The notes under the pieces were generated by a model. That model saw nothing but the letters and a program-made list of their open reading frames with translations. It was not told the origin of the DNA and did no database searches. The translations under genes and the position numbers were made by a program. A stretch of DNA of 64,000 nt, from positions 3,409,522-3,473,521 of the forward strand of contig NZ_AP018314.1 of NCBI RefSeq assembly GCF_002368075.1, in the 5' to 3' direction. Below, piece by piece: positions 54,689 to 63,992 of the stretch (the first letter of the stretch is position 1; every line of letters begins with the position of its first letter). The DNA is from Sphaerospermopsis kisseleviana NIES-73 (GTDB lineage: Bacteria; Cyanobacteriota; Cyanobacteriia; Cyanobacteriales; Nostocaceae).

Positions 54689-54910
54689 ATGAAGCACAAA
54701 CCTACCATCAAATCATTAGTTTCTTGGCTGATGAGATTTAGAAAACTGTGGCGATTGTTACGAAATATTGCTTTTGGGTTGTGTTTGATCCTGCTAAGTT
54801 GGCTGACTTTCACTACTATAACCTTAGTTTCTGCTTCTTCACAGCCTGTCGATGCCTTTTTTGTGCTTGGTGGTAGTATTGTCCGGGAAATTTATAAGAA
54901 AATCGAGTGA
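54689..54910 (+). pseudogene. YdcF/ElyC-type (DUF218) protein, N-terminal fragment
   Basis: 73 codons. A basic N-terminus and one membrane helix (IAFGLCLILLSWLTFTTITL) are followed by SASSQPVDAFFVLGGSIVRE, the first conserved segment of the DUF218 domain. Normal proteins continue for more than 100 further residues; this one stops after IYKKIE. Right of the break lie palindromic repeats and the riboswitch, so a deletion or rearrangement removed the rest. Confidence 0.75.
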
Positions 54911-54924
54911 GCCACAACCACCGA

Positions 54925-55055
54925 AATGAAATTAAAGTATCTCCGCCACGCTCCGATACTTTATTTTACTATGGCTTCGCCTTTAATTTTCGGAGATGTC
55001 TAATTGATAATTAGTCGCCCGAATGCTTCGCTCCTACGACTCCTGACTTTTGCTA
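54925..55055. repeat. Palindromic repeats and partial MITE copy
   Basis: TTAAAGTATCTCCGCC-type sequence faces GGCTTCGCCTTTAA, giving a stem at about 54938-54990. From 55004 to 55037 follows one end of the 92-bp element found between nrtC and nrtD (TTGATAATTAGTCGCCC). Confidence 0.6.
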
Positions 55056-55106
55056 TATTTGCAAAACTTTACTAGCAACTGGCGTTAGTCATGATATTGT
55101 TACTCC

Positions 55107-55220
<114 letters not shown>

Positions 55221-55255
55221 ACAATACTTTTACATCAATCTGCGAGGTACAGATT

Positions 55256-56035
55256 ATGTCTCTAAAAAAACGGGGTTGGATGAGTCTAACCCTGATGGGA
55301 TTTATTAGTTTTTACTTAGTAGTTGGTTTACCTAAACCTGCCTATGCTATGCACATTATGGAAGGTTTTTTACCAGTGCAATGGGCGGTTTTTTGGTGGG
55401 TTGTAGCATTACCATTTTTTGTTTTCGGTTTGCGAAGTTTGACTCGCATTACTCAAGCTAACCCAGAATTGAAGTTATTGTTGGGGTTAGCTGGTGCTTT
55501 TACTTTTGTCTTGTCAGCGTTAAAAATTCCTTCTGTGACAGGTAGTTCTTCTCACCCCACAGGTACAGGGTTAGGTGCGGTGCTGTTTGGACCTTTGACG
55601 ATGACAGTTTTAGGAACTTTGGTACTATTGTTCCAAGCTTTGTTACTGGCACATGGTGGTTTGACAACTCTGGGAGCAAATGCTTTTTCAATGGCGATCG
55701 CTGGACCGTTTGCCGCTTACTGGATCTATCATCTCATCATTCGGTGTAGTGGTAAACAAAGAATTGCTATATTTTTATCAGCAGCGATCGCTAATTTACT
55801 CACCTACATTATTACTTCTATCCAACTGGCTTTAGCTTTTCCTGCACCTGTTGGTGGGTTTATCGCTTCATTTACCAAGTTCGCTGGTATCTTTGCTATT
55901 ACTCAAGTTCCTTTAGCTATTAGTGAAGGACTACTAACGGTGTTGGTATGGAATTTGTTACAATCCTATAATCCTCAAGAATTAGAATTGCTAAAGTTAA
56001 TCAAACGGGAAACTCAAAGTAATGAATCAGTCTAA
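55256..56035 (+). CDS. cbiM: Cobalt ECF transporter, S component
   Basis: CbiM binds Co2+ for uptake. The start is ATG 55256 ([20 protein letters not shown]) with GAGG about 10 nt upstream; a start at 55208 would lie inside the riboswitch. A signal peptide ends PAYA, giving the mature N-terminus [12 protein letters not shown], whose Met-His forms the Co2+ site. [20 protein letters not shown] is the next hallmark. 259 residues, about six or seven helices. It overlaps cbiN by 14 bp. Confidence 0.95.
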   Translation: MSLKKRGWMSLTLMGFISFYLVVGLPKPAYAMHIMEGFLPVQWAVFWWVVALPFFVFGLRSLTRITQANPELKLLLGLAGAFTFVLSALKIPSVTGSSSHPTGTGLGAVLFGPLTMTVLGTLVLLFQALLLAHGGLTTLGANAFSMAIAGPFAAYWIYHLIIRCSGKQRIAIFLSAAIANLLTYIITSIQLALAFPAPVGGFIASFTKFAGIFAITQVPLAISEGLLTVLVWNLLQSYNPQELELLKLIKRETQSNESV

Positions 56036-56324
56036 ACAAGGATTCAATAATTGGTTATTAGTCTTAGCTGTTTTCGCTTTAGCGTTTGCTCCCATAATAT
56101 TAGTCAAAAATGCTGAATTTGGTGGTGCAGATGATCAAGCCAAAACCGCCATTAGTGAAATTCAACCCGCATATCAACCTTGGTTTCAATCAATATTTGA
56201 ACCTCCGAGTGGAGAAGTAGCTAGTTTATTATTTTCTGCTCAAGCTGCCATAGGTGCGGGAGTAATTGGTTATGTTATTGGTTTGTATAAAGGACGTTCT
56301 CAACAACAAAAACATGAAGAATAA
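56022..56324 (+). CDS. cbiN: Cobalt ECF transporter auxiliary protein
   Basis: 100 residues with two membrane helices ([18 protein letters not shown], and [20 protein letters not shown]) around a soluble loop ([20 protein letters not shown]). This is the CbiN layout; CbiN helps load Co2+ onto CbiM. The start overlaps the cbiM end and cbiQ follows after 9 bp. Confidence 0.93.
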   Translation: MNQSKQGFNNWLLVLAVFALAFAPIILVKNAEFGGADDQAKTAISEIQPAYQPWFQSIFEPPSGEVASLLFSAQAAIGAGVIGYVIGLYKGRSQQQKHEE

Positions 56325-56333
56325 GTCTACAAA

Positions 56334-57146
56334 ATGAGCCTAAAATTAGATACTTTAGCTTACACCAATCAACTGCGAAAACTTCCCCCAGCACATAAAA
56401 TTATCTTTGCCTTTACTACGCTGTTACTTGCACTTTTCACCCATCCATTTGTACAAATTTTACTATCATTATGGATGGGTATTTGGACAGTAGTGTATGC
56501 TAAAATTCCTCTGAAAATCTATTTGCGGTTGTTAATTTTTGCTAGTTTTTTCTGGTTGACAAGTTTACCAGCATTAACAATTAATATGGTCAACCTCGCT
56601 AACTTTTCACAAATTCAAAGAGATTTAATATATGGGTTAAAGTTTGGTACTGTTTATATTTACATTAGTCACAGTGGAAGTATACAAGCTTTAGTAATTT
56701 TTTGTCGTGCCTTTGCAGCCATTTCTTGTTTATATTTTCTCATGTTAACTGTGCCATTTACAGAATTATTACAAACGCTACGATACTTAAAATTTCCAGC
56801 AATTTTAACCGATTTATTATTATTAATGTATCGGTTTATTTTCATACTTCTAAACACAGCCAATGAATTATGGATAGCACAAAATTCTCGTTGTGGCTAC
56901 CGCAACTGGAAAATAGGAATGAGAAGTTTAGCAATATTAATAGGACAATTGTTACAGCGTACTTTACAACAATATCATCGTTTTTCTTTGGGATTAGCAG
57001 CAAGGGGAATGACAGAAGAATTTAGAGTCTGGCATCCCCAACGTTATCAATTATCTAAACGATATATTATTGAAGCAATTAGTGGCTGTGTAGTCTTAAT
57101 AGCAATAGAATTAGGATGGAATGCAGGAATATTTACTAGAATTTGA
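56334..57146 (+). CDS. cbiQ: Cobalt ECF transporter T component
   Basis: 270 residues with about five helices. CRAFAAISCLYFLMLTVPFT and the coupling segment SLGLAARGMTEEFRVWH (AARG motif, which contacts the ATPase) are family hallmarks. It couples CbiO to CbiM. Its end overlaps the cbiO start by 26 bp. Confidence 0.92.
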   Translation: MSLKLDTLAYTNQLRKLPPAHKIIFAFTTLLLALFTHPFVQILLSLWMGIWTVVYAKIPLKIYLRLLIFASFFWLTSLPALTINMVNLANFSQIQRDLIYGLKFGTVYIYISHSGSIQALVIFCRAFAAISCLYFLMLTVPFTELLQTLRYLKFPAILTDLLLLMYRFIFILLNTANELWIAQNSRCGYRNWKIGMRSLAILIGQLLQRTLQQYHRFSLGLAARGMTEEFRVWHPQRYQLSKRYIIEAISGCVVLIAIELGWNAGIFTRI

Positions 57147-57942
57147 ACAGGTATATTACACCTATCCAGGTACACAACAATCAGTTTTAAATGGGTTAAA
57201 TATAAAAATTCCCTCTGGAAAAAAGTGTGCCTTAATTGGTCAAAATGGTTGTGGTAAAACCACGCTATTTTTATTAGCTAATGGTTTATATAAACCTGAA
57301 CGGGGAATTATCAAATGGTTGCATGAACCGTTAAGCTATCATAGAAACTATCTGACAAAATTACGGCAAAAAATTGGTTTAGTATTTCAAGATCCAGAAC
57401 AGCAATTAGTCGCATCTACTGTGGAGGAAGATATATCCTATGGGTTGTGTAATTTGGGTTTATCCCCATCGGAAATTCAAATCAGAGTCGAGAAAATATT
57501 AGGTGAATTTGGGCTAAACAGTTTAGCAGAAAAACCCGTACATCATCTTAGCTTAGGGCAGAAAAAACGAGTTTCTATAGCTGATGTCATGGTATTAGAA
57601 CCTCAACTTTTAATATTAGATGAACCTACAGCATATTTAGATATAAAACACACTCGTAACCTGATGAATACGCTCAAAAAAATTCATGGTAATGGCACAA
57701 CTTTATTAATGGCTACCCATGATTTAGATTTAGTTTATCGTTGGGCAGATTGGGTTTTTGTTATGGATAAAGGAAGATTGATCTTAGAAGGAACACCAGA
57801 AGATGTATTTAGTCAGTATCATCTTTTAGAGGAGTTAGAATTAGGTGTACCATTAATATATGAAATGTTATTTGCAGGGCTATCTGTTGAGGAGAAAGCC
57901 GTTTTAGAACGGGTGAAACAACGGATATTTCAGGATATATAA
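57121..57942 (+). CDS. cbiO: Cobalt ECF transporter ATPase
   Basis: 273 residues: Walker A ALIGQNGCGKTT, Q-loop IGLVFQDPEQQLVASTVEED, signature LSLGQKKRVSIADVM, Walker B LLILDEPTAYLD and switch ATHDLDLVYRW. This is a typical energy-coupling-factor ATPase. The ATG at 57121 lies inside cbiQ. Its end overlaps the convergent Uma2 gene by 13 bp. Confidence 0.94.
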   Translation: MQEYLLEFEQVYYTYPGTQQSVLNGLNIKIPSGKKCALIGQNGCGKTTLFLLANGLYKPERGIIKWLHEPLSYHRNYLTKLRQKIGLVFQDPEQQLVASTVEEDISYGLCNLGLSPSEIQIRVEKILGEFGLNSLAEKPVHHLSLGQKKRVSIADVMVLEPQLLILDEPTAYLDIKHTRNLMNTLKKIHGNGTTLLMATHDLDLVYRWADWVFVMDKGRLILEGTPEDVFSQYHLLEELELGVPLIYEMLFAGLSVEEKAVLERVKQRIFQDI

Positions 57943-58643
57943 CTCTTTCCAGCTAATTTTTCTACAAAATCTTGATGTTCTCCTGAACTTAAACCTGTCT
58001 GTAAAGTAGCCATTACTTGTGACATATTTCTTGTTACTAATGCGGAAACATTCAGCCATAAACCTGGAAATACTTGACTTTTAATTATTCCTTGTTCATT
58101 TGCTACCAGTTCTATATATTCACCATTCTTTAAACTGAACCAACTTACAGTACCTTCAAAAACCTGCCAAACTATATATTCTTCAATTCCATTGCGACGG
58201 TAGGCTCTTTTTTTATCATATAAATCTTTGGTAGCACTGCTGGCTGCTACTTCTGCGATTAATTCTGGTGCGCCTTCTATATAACCATCTGCGCCTATAT
58301 AAGACTTGCCACCACAGGCTGTATCTATTAATAGTACAGCATCGGGTTGAGGTTCGTTGTCTAAATCTAGTCTTACTGTTGCATTGTCACCCAGTCTGAC
58401 ACCAGGTGTAACTATTTTATAAGACCACAACCAACCCATTAAATTAGCATGAGGTTCGGCGTGAGGTTCAAAACGCAGAGGGGAAGCCACGTAAACTACT
58501 CCTTCAATTAATTCAGCTTTTTTGAGATTTGGCATAGCACTATAACGGCGCTCAAATTCTGGACGAGTCAGGCGATCGCCACTTTCCAAAGGCGGAATAT
58601 AATCAGGATAATTATGGGCAGTTTTTACAGAAGTGTTAACCAT
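57930..58643 (-). CDS. Uma2 family endonuclease-like protein
   Basis: 237 residues: RLTRPEFERRYSAMPNLKKA, ELIEGVVYVASPL, DNEPQPDAVLLIDTACGGKS, GAPELIAEVAASSATKDLYD and KKRAYRRNGIEEYIVWQVFE, the full Uma2/DUF820 set. The P-D and E-V residues of the PD-(D/E)XK-like site are present. It differs from the two other Uma2 genes in the window. Its 3' end overlaps cbiO by 13 bp tail to tail. Confidence 0.88.
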   Translation of the reverse strand: MVNTSVKTAHNYPDYIPPLESGDRLTRPEFERRYSAMPNLKKAELIEGVVYVASPLRFEPHAEPHANLMGWLWSYKIVTPGVRLGDNATVRLDLDNEPQPDAVLLIDTACGGKSYIGADGYIEGAPELIAEVAASSATKDLYDKKRAYRRNGIEEYIVWQVFEGTVSWFSLKNGEYIELVANEQGIIKSQVFPGLWLNVSALVTRNMSQVMATLQTGLSSGEHQDFVEKLAGKSYIS

Positions 58644-58692
58644 AACTGCAAATAATATTATGGGTAGGTAAATTGATTATATCTTACTGTTA

Positions 58693-61011
58693 TCAAAGTA
58701 AACCATTAAAAGCGATCGCCTGAATAGTAGATATAGGAACTGTGGCAAAATATTTTTTTTGAAATTGTTCTTCTTGTAATGCGGCTAAAAATTGATTAAC
58801 TGCATTTTCAGCCTTAGTTGTATCATTGATAAATTCATTCCACGTAATTTGTAGATAACGATCTTGACGTTCAATAGTAAAACCTAAATATTTCAAAGCC
58901 TGAAATCCTAAATATAAACTAGGATCACTAATACCCAGTTTTTCTAATATTTGTACACGGGTAACTAGCTGATTTTTGCGACTGATAAATTTAGCAACTC
59001 CTACCAACGTTAACCAAATTTCCTGGGGAGTTTGGTTTTCTGGTTTTGCCCAAGCTAAAGCTAGTTTTTGTTGTTTATAAACCGATTTTCTCAACCAAGC
59101 TCTTACATCCTCCCAAGTTGTGGGACAATCTTTAATAATTAATATTGAATCATCTACAGTAAATTCCGAAACATCCTGATTTCGCCAATCTAAAATCATT
59201 GCTGATTTCTCAGTTTGCACTTCTAAATCAGCACTAGGACGCACAGCAATTAATCTGATTTCATAACGTTTTTTAAAGCTATTAAAATCTATTTCCGCAA
59301 TACAATCACATTTACCTGTAGGCAATTCTTCTTTATAATGTCCCCACCAAATACCAGGAAAAGGATTTTTACTAGAATCATCTCTAATGTCAAACTCGGT
59401 TTTAATATATTGTATTTTCTTACCTTTTAGATCTTGTTGATTTCTATGCCAAGCATTTTCAAACCAACAATTTTTAATGAGTAATTTTGGTACAAGGTTT
59501 CCCATTCCACAAGGTTCTAAAAGTTTCAGTTCTAAAAATAATTCTTTCCCTAAATCTGCAACTGTCACCACCACATCAGCTTGGACAGTGGGTGTGAGAT
59601 TTATTCCCCCTAAAGATTGCCGTAATTTTTGATTAATTGCATCTGTAAATAAGGGGATATTTTCTACAGGTAAACTTAAACCAGCCGCAAATGGATGTCC
59701 ACCAAAACGATGTAATAAATGGGATTGTTCGTTAACTAATTGATATAAATCCACACCATTAATTGATCTGGCAGAACCCCGCGCCAATTGTGGTTTATTT
59801 GGTTCATATTCTCCGCTTTCTGTACTTAATAAAATTGTCGGTTTTCCTGTTTCTTGGGCAATTTGACCTGCTACTAAACCTAACACACCGTTAGCCCATT
59901 GTGGATCTTCTAAAACTATGACATTGGTAGTTGATAAATCTAATTGGGAGATTTTTTTTAATACTTGATTTTGTACATCTTTCTGTAAAGATTTGCGTCG
60001 GGTATTCGCTAATTCTGTTTCTTCTGCTAGTTCTTGACAACGTTGTATATCACGACTGGTTAATAGTTCTACACAGAAACTAGCATCACCTTTAATCCTA
60101 CTAACTGCGTTAATTCTAGGACCTAAACCAAAGGAAATATCTGTAGGGCGATCGCCACTTTTCTGGCATAATTCTAATAATCTACCTACCCCTGGTCGTC
60201 TTCTTTCAACAACAGGTTTTTTATAATCTGCTTGTAATCTTTCAATTCCTACTTGTGCTAAATAACGGCAATCTCCACTTAATTGCACCAAATCAGCAAT
60301 TAATCCTACCGCTACTAAATCTAATAAATCTTCTAGGGGACGTTGGGGTACATCTGGCAAAGTTTCATATAATGCTTCCACTAATTTATAAGCAACTGCA
60401 ACTCCAGAAAGATGAAATAATGGATGTTCTTTTGGTAAGTAACGAGGATTAATAATTGCAGTTACCGGAGGACGTTCAGCAGGTAAAGTATGATGATCTG
60501 TGACAATAATATCAATTCCTAATTTTTGGGCATAAATAATTTCATCAATATTTGTACTTCCCGTGTCACAAGTAACGATTAATGTACAACCTTGTTGGGC
60601 TAAATTATCAATTCCTACTAAATTTAAACCATGAGATTCTGTTAACCGATTAGGGATATAATAAGTTAATTGTTCATGTTGAATAAAAAATTGTCCTAAA
60701 CCATCCCATAAAACCGCAGTTGAGGTAATACCATCTGCGTCAAAGTCTCCCCAAATCGCTATTTTTTCACCAGATATAGCCGCTTTTTTTAAACGGTTAA
60801 CCGCCAAGTGCATCTCTTGTCCAAATTCAAAAGGACTTGCAGCTTGATAACTTTGGAAATTCACAAAACTGGCTAATTCTAATTCTGTTTTTATTCCTCT
60901 TTGCCATAATAATTGTGCAGCAAAAATACCACTTGATAAAGGTGTGTACTGTTTAACTGCTTGGATGAAGCACTCAGGAATTTGTTCTGTTTCTAATAAA
61001 ATCCACTGCAT
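58693..61011 (-). CDS. recJ: Single-stranded-DNA-specific exonuclease
   Basis: RecJ degrades single-stranded DNA 5' to 3' in recombination and repair. 772 residues, longer than the E. coli protein (577) because of a C-terminal extension found in cyanobacteria. DHH-domain motifs: WGDFDADGITSTAVLWDGLG, VTCDTGSTNIDE, VTDHHTLP and the later LDLVAVGLIADLV. The DHHA1 part shows ANGVLGLVAGQIAQETGKPT and RFGGHPFAAGLSLP. From about residue 560 a Cys-containing, beta-rich tail has an unknown role. Confidence 0.94.
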   Translation of the reverse strand: MQWILLETEQIPECFIQAVKQYTPLSSGIFAAQLLWQRGIKTELELASFVNFQSYQAASPFEFGQEMHLAVNRLKKAAISGEKIAIWGDFDADGITSTAVLWDGLGQFFIQHEQLTYYIPNRLTESHGLNLVGIDNLAQQGCTLIVTCDTGSTNIDEIIYAQKLGIDIIVTDHHTLPAERPPVTAIINPRYLPKEHPLFHLSGVAVAYKLVEALYETLPDVPQRPLEDLLDLVAVGLIADLVQLSGDCRYLAQVGIERLQADYKKPVVERRRPGVGRLLELCQKSGDRPTDISFGLGPRINAVSRIKGDASFCVELLTSRDIQRCQELAEETELANTRRKSLQKDVQNQVLKKISQLDLSTTNVIVLEDPQWANGVLGLVAGQIAQETGKPTILLSTESGEYEPNKPQLARGSARSINGVDLYQLVNEQSHLLHRFGGHPFAAGLSLPVENIPLFTDAINQKLRQSLGGINLTPTVQADVVVTVADLGKELFLELKLLEPCGMGNLVPKLLIKNCWFENAWHRNQQDLKGKKIQYIKTEFDIRDDSSKNPFPGIWWGHYKEELPTGKCDCIAEIDFNSFKKRYEIRLIAVRPSADLEVQTEKSAMILDWRNQDVSEFTVDDSILIIKDCPTTWEDVRAWLRKSVYKQQKLALAWAKPENQTPQEIWLTLVGVAKFISRKNQLVTRVQILEKLGISDPSLYLGFQALKYLGFTIERQDRYLQITWNEFINDTTKAENAVNQFLAALQEEQFQKKYFATVPISTIQAIAFNGLL

Positions 61012-61133
61012 TGAATTAATTTAAAATAGAGATTGGTGATTGGTGATTATATTTTGGATTTTGGATTTTGGATTTTGGATTGTATTTCATGAATCCAATC
61101 TAAAATCTAAAATTCTCCTGACTCCTGACTCCT

Positions 61134-61225
61134 GTACGGGCGTTCGCGAAGCGTGCTGGAAGCGTCAGCATTCGGGCGAACAATTATCAATTTGATGAAA
61201 AGGTTATTTTCCGAATGCTTCGCCC
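61134..61225. mobile_element. Second copy of the GTACGGGCG element
   Basis: GTACGGGCGTTCGCGAAGCG and CGTGCTGGAAGCGTCAGCAT at the left end match, inverted, the element at 38976-39067. The right end ATTTTCCGAATGCTTCGCCC has lost part of its terminal repeat. Flanked by GACTCCT heptamers. Confidence 0.75.
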
Positions 61226-61258
61226 CTACTTCGCCCCTACGACTCCTGACTCCTCTCT

Positions 61259-61900
61259 TTATTCCTCATTAATCATTAAATCTGTTGATGATTCATTCAC
61301 TAAGGGATTCATCGCTATTTCCCCAGGAATACCTTCGGATTTTCGAGAACGAATTGTAGTTCGTGTGCGCCTATAACCTGCCCTTTCTGCTTTTTGATGT
61401 TCATAATCTATTAGTCTGCCATAATATGGATGTTTACTCAAATTCATTGATAAGAAAATATGTTGGCGAATGTTACCAAAACCTTTTCTATTAAAAAATT
61501 TCACTGCTGGAGTATTTGTAGGATCAGTATCTACTAACATAAACCGCGCCCCATCTTCAATCATTCGCGCTACAACTTTATCAACTAATTTATCTGCAAC
61601 TCCCTGACGTTGAAATTTAGGATTTACTCCTAACCACAAAATGTAACCATAGGTCCAAGATGCTTTACTAATTATTGTCCCTAAAATAAATCCTGCAAGT
61701 TCACTTTCTGTTTCCGCAACTAAGCAATATTCTGGATCTGTATTATAAAGTCCTATTACTTCCCATTCATCCCAGGTACGGTATAAATAAGGATATAAAT
61801 CGCTGGTAAATAGTTCTTCACCTAAGTGGTAAACAGGTGCTATATCATCAATTCCTAATTCCCGAACATAAATTGTATCGTTTTCATCAAAGGTTTTCAT
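61259..61900 (-). CDS. GNAT family N-acetyltransferase
   Basis: 213 residues. ELGIDDIAPVYHLGEELFTS opens the fold and CLVAETESELAGFILGTIIS the beta4 region. YILWLGVNPKFQRQGVADKL holds the acetyl-CoA pyrophosphate loop (Q-R-Q-G-V-A), and PTNTPAVKFFNRKGFGNIRQ the end of the domain. RimI-like. A basic C-terminus of about 45 residues (RAGYRRTRTTIRSRKSEGIP) extends beyond the domain. The substrate is unknown. Confidence 0.88.
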   Translation of the reverse strand: MKTFDENDTIYVRELGIDDIAPVYHLGEELFTSDLYPYLYRTWDEWEVIGLYNTDPEYCLVAETESELAGFILGTIISKASWTYGYILWLGVNPKFQRQGVADKLVDKVVARMIEDGARFMLVDTDPTNTPAVKFFNRKGFGNIRQHIFLSMNLSKHPYYGRLIDYEHQKAERAGYRRTRTTIRSRKSEGIPGEIAMNPLVNESSTDLMINEE

Positions 61901-61914
61901 AATTTTGTTAATTT

Positions 61915-61985
61915 TGTTAATTTTTTGATTTATTTGATTTAGATTTATTGGATTTATTGGATTTATTGGATTTATTTGGTTAATT
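61915..61985. repeat. GGATTTATT short tandem repeats
   Basis: About four near-perfect 9-bp units GGATTTATT flanked by diverged TTTGTTAAT/TTTGATTTA units, in the gap between the acetyltransferase and nuclease genes. Confidence 0.85.
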
Positions 61986-62022
61986 TTTGCTATATTTCCT
62001 GTTCTCTGTTAAGAGTTCCCTG

Positions 62023-62886
62023 CTATAGTGCTACTTCTTCAATAATATCAAGATTAGGTAGATTATTAATTGCGGGTGCTACTAAAGTTTTTGAGTCATA
62101 CCTCCGATCAGCAAAGCGATCGCACTGTTTAGTAAACTGACAAAAATTACAAGTTTTAGATTCTTCTACCTGCGGAAATGGTTTACCCTTTTCATAATCA
62201 TCTAACCAATTTGTTAATTTATTTAATAATTGATGAAGTTGTTTTTCTGTCTGTTTGTGTTTTTGGGTTTCATAGTGAAAAGGAATATTGTTAGATCGGG
62301 ATTTAGCCTGAACAAACCAGTAAGTCATAGATATATTTTCCAGCAAATAGTTGCTAGTTTCTGCTAAAACATACAGATAAAGTTTGGTTTGCCAATTCTT
62401 AGCTAAATCATTTCTTTTTTGTGGTTTTTGATATGTTTTCCAATCAAAGATATGTGCTTTTTCTTGATTTGCAATTAATAAATCATAAACTACTGTCACT
62501 AGGTAATTTTGTGTTTGCAAAGTTCGATAATGTTCACTTTCTCGGAAGGTTTGATTATTAATATCAGGTGTTAATATTTCTGGTGCAGTTTCTTTAAAAT
62601 CTTTCATCCAAGTTTTCAATTTATCATCTGCTTCGAGAAAACTATTAATTGGTAAACCTATTTCTCTCTGCTGCATTAATAGGTGAAAACGACTACCTGC
62701 AATCTGATGTTCTTCTTGTTTGGGATCTGTCGGTGTCGTCAGTTTTTCTAAATAATTATACTGGAATTTACGCGGACAGGTTTCTAGTAAGTTGAGGTGT
62801 CCTTGCGAAAGTCTTAATAATTTACTATCAGTTGATGTTAATACCATTTTTGCATTTTCTGTTTTCATCAAATTACTTATTATCAA
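62023..62886 (-). CDS. RecB/Cas4-like PD-(D/E)XK nuclease with Fe-S cysteines
   Basis: 287 residues. RLSQGHLNLLETCPRKFQYN has the first Cys, AGSRFHLLMQ the His, HIFDWKTYQK the D-x-K of the PD-(D/E)XK site, and CNFCQFTKQCDRF the last three Cys of a likely [4Fe-4S] cluster. This is the AddB/RecB/Cas4 exonuclease pattern. There is no CRISPR array or cas gene, so a repair role is more likely. The start is uncertain: Met at 62886, 62868 or 62847, none with a clear Shine-Dalgarno site. Confidence 0.82.
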   Translation of the reverse strand: MIISNLMKTENAKMVLTSTDSKLLRLSQGHLNLLETCPRKFQYNYLEKLTTPTDPKQEEHQIAGSRFHLLMQQREIGLPINSFLEADDKLKTWMKDFKETAPEILTPDINNQTFRESEHYRTLQTQNYLVTVVYDLLIANQEKAHIFDWKTYQKPQKRNDLAKNWQTKLYLYVLAETSNYLLENISMTYWFVQAKSRSNNIPFHYETQKHKQTEKQLHQLLNKLTNWLDDYEKGKPFPQVEESKTCNFCQFTKQCDRFADRRYDSKTLVAPAINNLPNLDIIEEVAL

Positions 62887-63154
62887 TCTATCAATTTTTA
62901 TTTTTTATTTTTAATTAGAGTCGCGCAACTTTTTATCTTTGGGTCGTTGACTTTTTCTCTGGGGCGCGGTACTATTCTAGTATAATGGAGTGTTGCTAAA
63001 ATTTTTTAAAAACTTTACATCCCATTATATTGAAGATACTATATAGCCTACCACCCCCCTAGAAAAAAATCAATCCTCTCTCCTACGGATTTTTCTATAT
63101 TTTTTTTGTTAAATTAAATACTTTTAAACCACCAATCACCAATTACCAATCACC
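62887..63154. other. Intergenic region, probable promoter area
   Basis: No gene. TTGACT near 62949 and TATAAT near 62980 suggest a plus-strand promoter with no gene behind it, or chance. The rest is AT-rich with a CACCAATTACCAATCACC STRR at 63130-63155. Confidence 0.35.
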
Positions 63155-63200
63155 AAAAAAAACAAAAGGTAAAAGAATAGTATAAACTCTTACCTTTTTG
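63155..63200 (-). terminator. Intrinsic terminator of the def operon
   Basis: Read on the minus strand, AAAAAGGTAAGAG pairs with CTTTTACCTTTT and a run of eight T follows. It lies just downstream of the small membrane protein gene. Confidence 0.85.
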
Positions 63201-63212
63201 TATACCTGATGC

Positions 63213-63416
63213 TTATTTAATATTAGCCCGTGCATCCTTGACTGCCGCAATAAAAAATAAAACAGTCAGGGGAATGCTTAGAGCTAGAATAATGGTAGTA
63301 GTTTGGACACCAAAATCAGGTTGTCCAGAACTGAGTTCAAAAACAGAACCAACAGCAGCGATCGCTGTAAAACAAGACCCACCTAAAAATAAACCGCTTT
63401 TTGGAGTTAAATACAC
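63213..63416 (-). CDS. Small two-helix membrane protein
   Basis: 67 residues: MYLTPKSGLFLGGSCFTAIA, VGSVFELSSGQPDFGVQTTT and IILALSIPLTVLFFIAAVKD, ending DARANIK. Two hydrophobic helices with a short polar loop. It looks like a conserved cyanobacterial small membrane protein of unknown role. It lies 12 bp after def on the same strand and before a terminator, so the two form an operon. Confidence 0.75.
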   Translation of the reverse strand: MYLTPKSGLFLGGSCFTAIAAVGSVFELSSGQPDFGVQTTTIILALSIPLTVLFFIAAVKDARANIK

Positions 63417-63428
63417 AACAAGACCACC

Positions 63429-63992
63429 CTATGCTACTGGTTTTACAGCTTGATACGAGAAGCCATTTTTAGATAGCTCCTGTGCTAAAGTCAAGGAATT
63501 ATCTACACGATCTACAAAAACCACACCATTGAGGTGATCCATCTCGTGTAAAATACATCTTCCCAGTAAATCACCAGCTTTTAAGGTTTTGGGACGACCA
63601 TATTCATCTTTATAAGCAATTTCTACAACTTTCGGGCGTTTGACATCCAAAAAAACTTTAGGAATACTTAAACAGCCCTCTTGAGCAATACAAAGCTCAC
63701 TGCTAACCTGTTTAATCACAGGGTTAATTAATACCAATGGGGGTACTTCTGGTTTATCGGGTTCACAGTCGATGACAATTAGTTGTTTATTAATTCCAAC
63801 TTGGGGTGCAGCTAAACCAATACCATCTTCGCTGTACATAGTTTGCAGCATATCCCGCACCAGTTGACGAAGTTCATCATCTATTTTTGTTACCCGCTTT
63901 GCAGGTTGACGGAGGGCGCGATCGCCTAAATAATGAAGCTTCAAAGGTGGATTTTTTAACTTTTTCTTCTCTACAGCAATATCAGAGGGCAT
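63429..63992 (-). CDS. def: Peptide deformylase
   Basis: This metalloenzyme removes the formyl group from new proteins. 187 residues, with GIGLAAPQVGIN (motif 1), EGCLSIPKV (motif 2, metal Cys) and HEMDHLNGVVF (motif 3, two metal His and catalytic Glu) all intact. The start MPSDIAVEKKK at 63992 is 8 bp inside the window edge; upstream sequence is not visible. Confidence 0.96.
   Translation of the reverse strand: MPSDIAVEKKKLKNPPLKLHYLGDRALRQPAKRVTKIDDELRQLVRDMLQTMYSEDGIGLAAPQVGINKQLIVIDCEPDKPEVPPLVLINPVIKQVSSELCIAQEGCLSIPKVFLDVKRPKVVEIAYKDEYGRPKTLKAGDLLGRCILHEMDHLNGVVFVDRVDNSLTLAQELSKNGFSYQAVKPVA

Noticed and set aside
62023-62886. Cas4 of a CRISPR system
   Set aside because: The protein has the Cas4/RecB motif set, but no CRISPR array or other cas gene is in the window.
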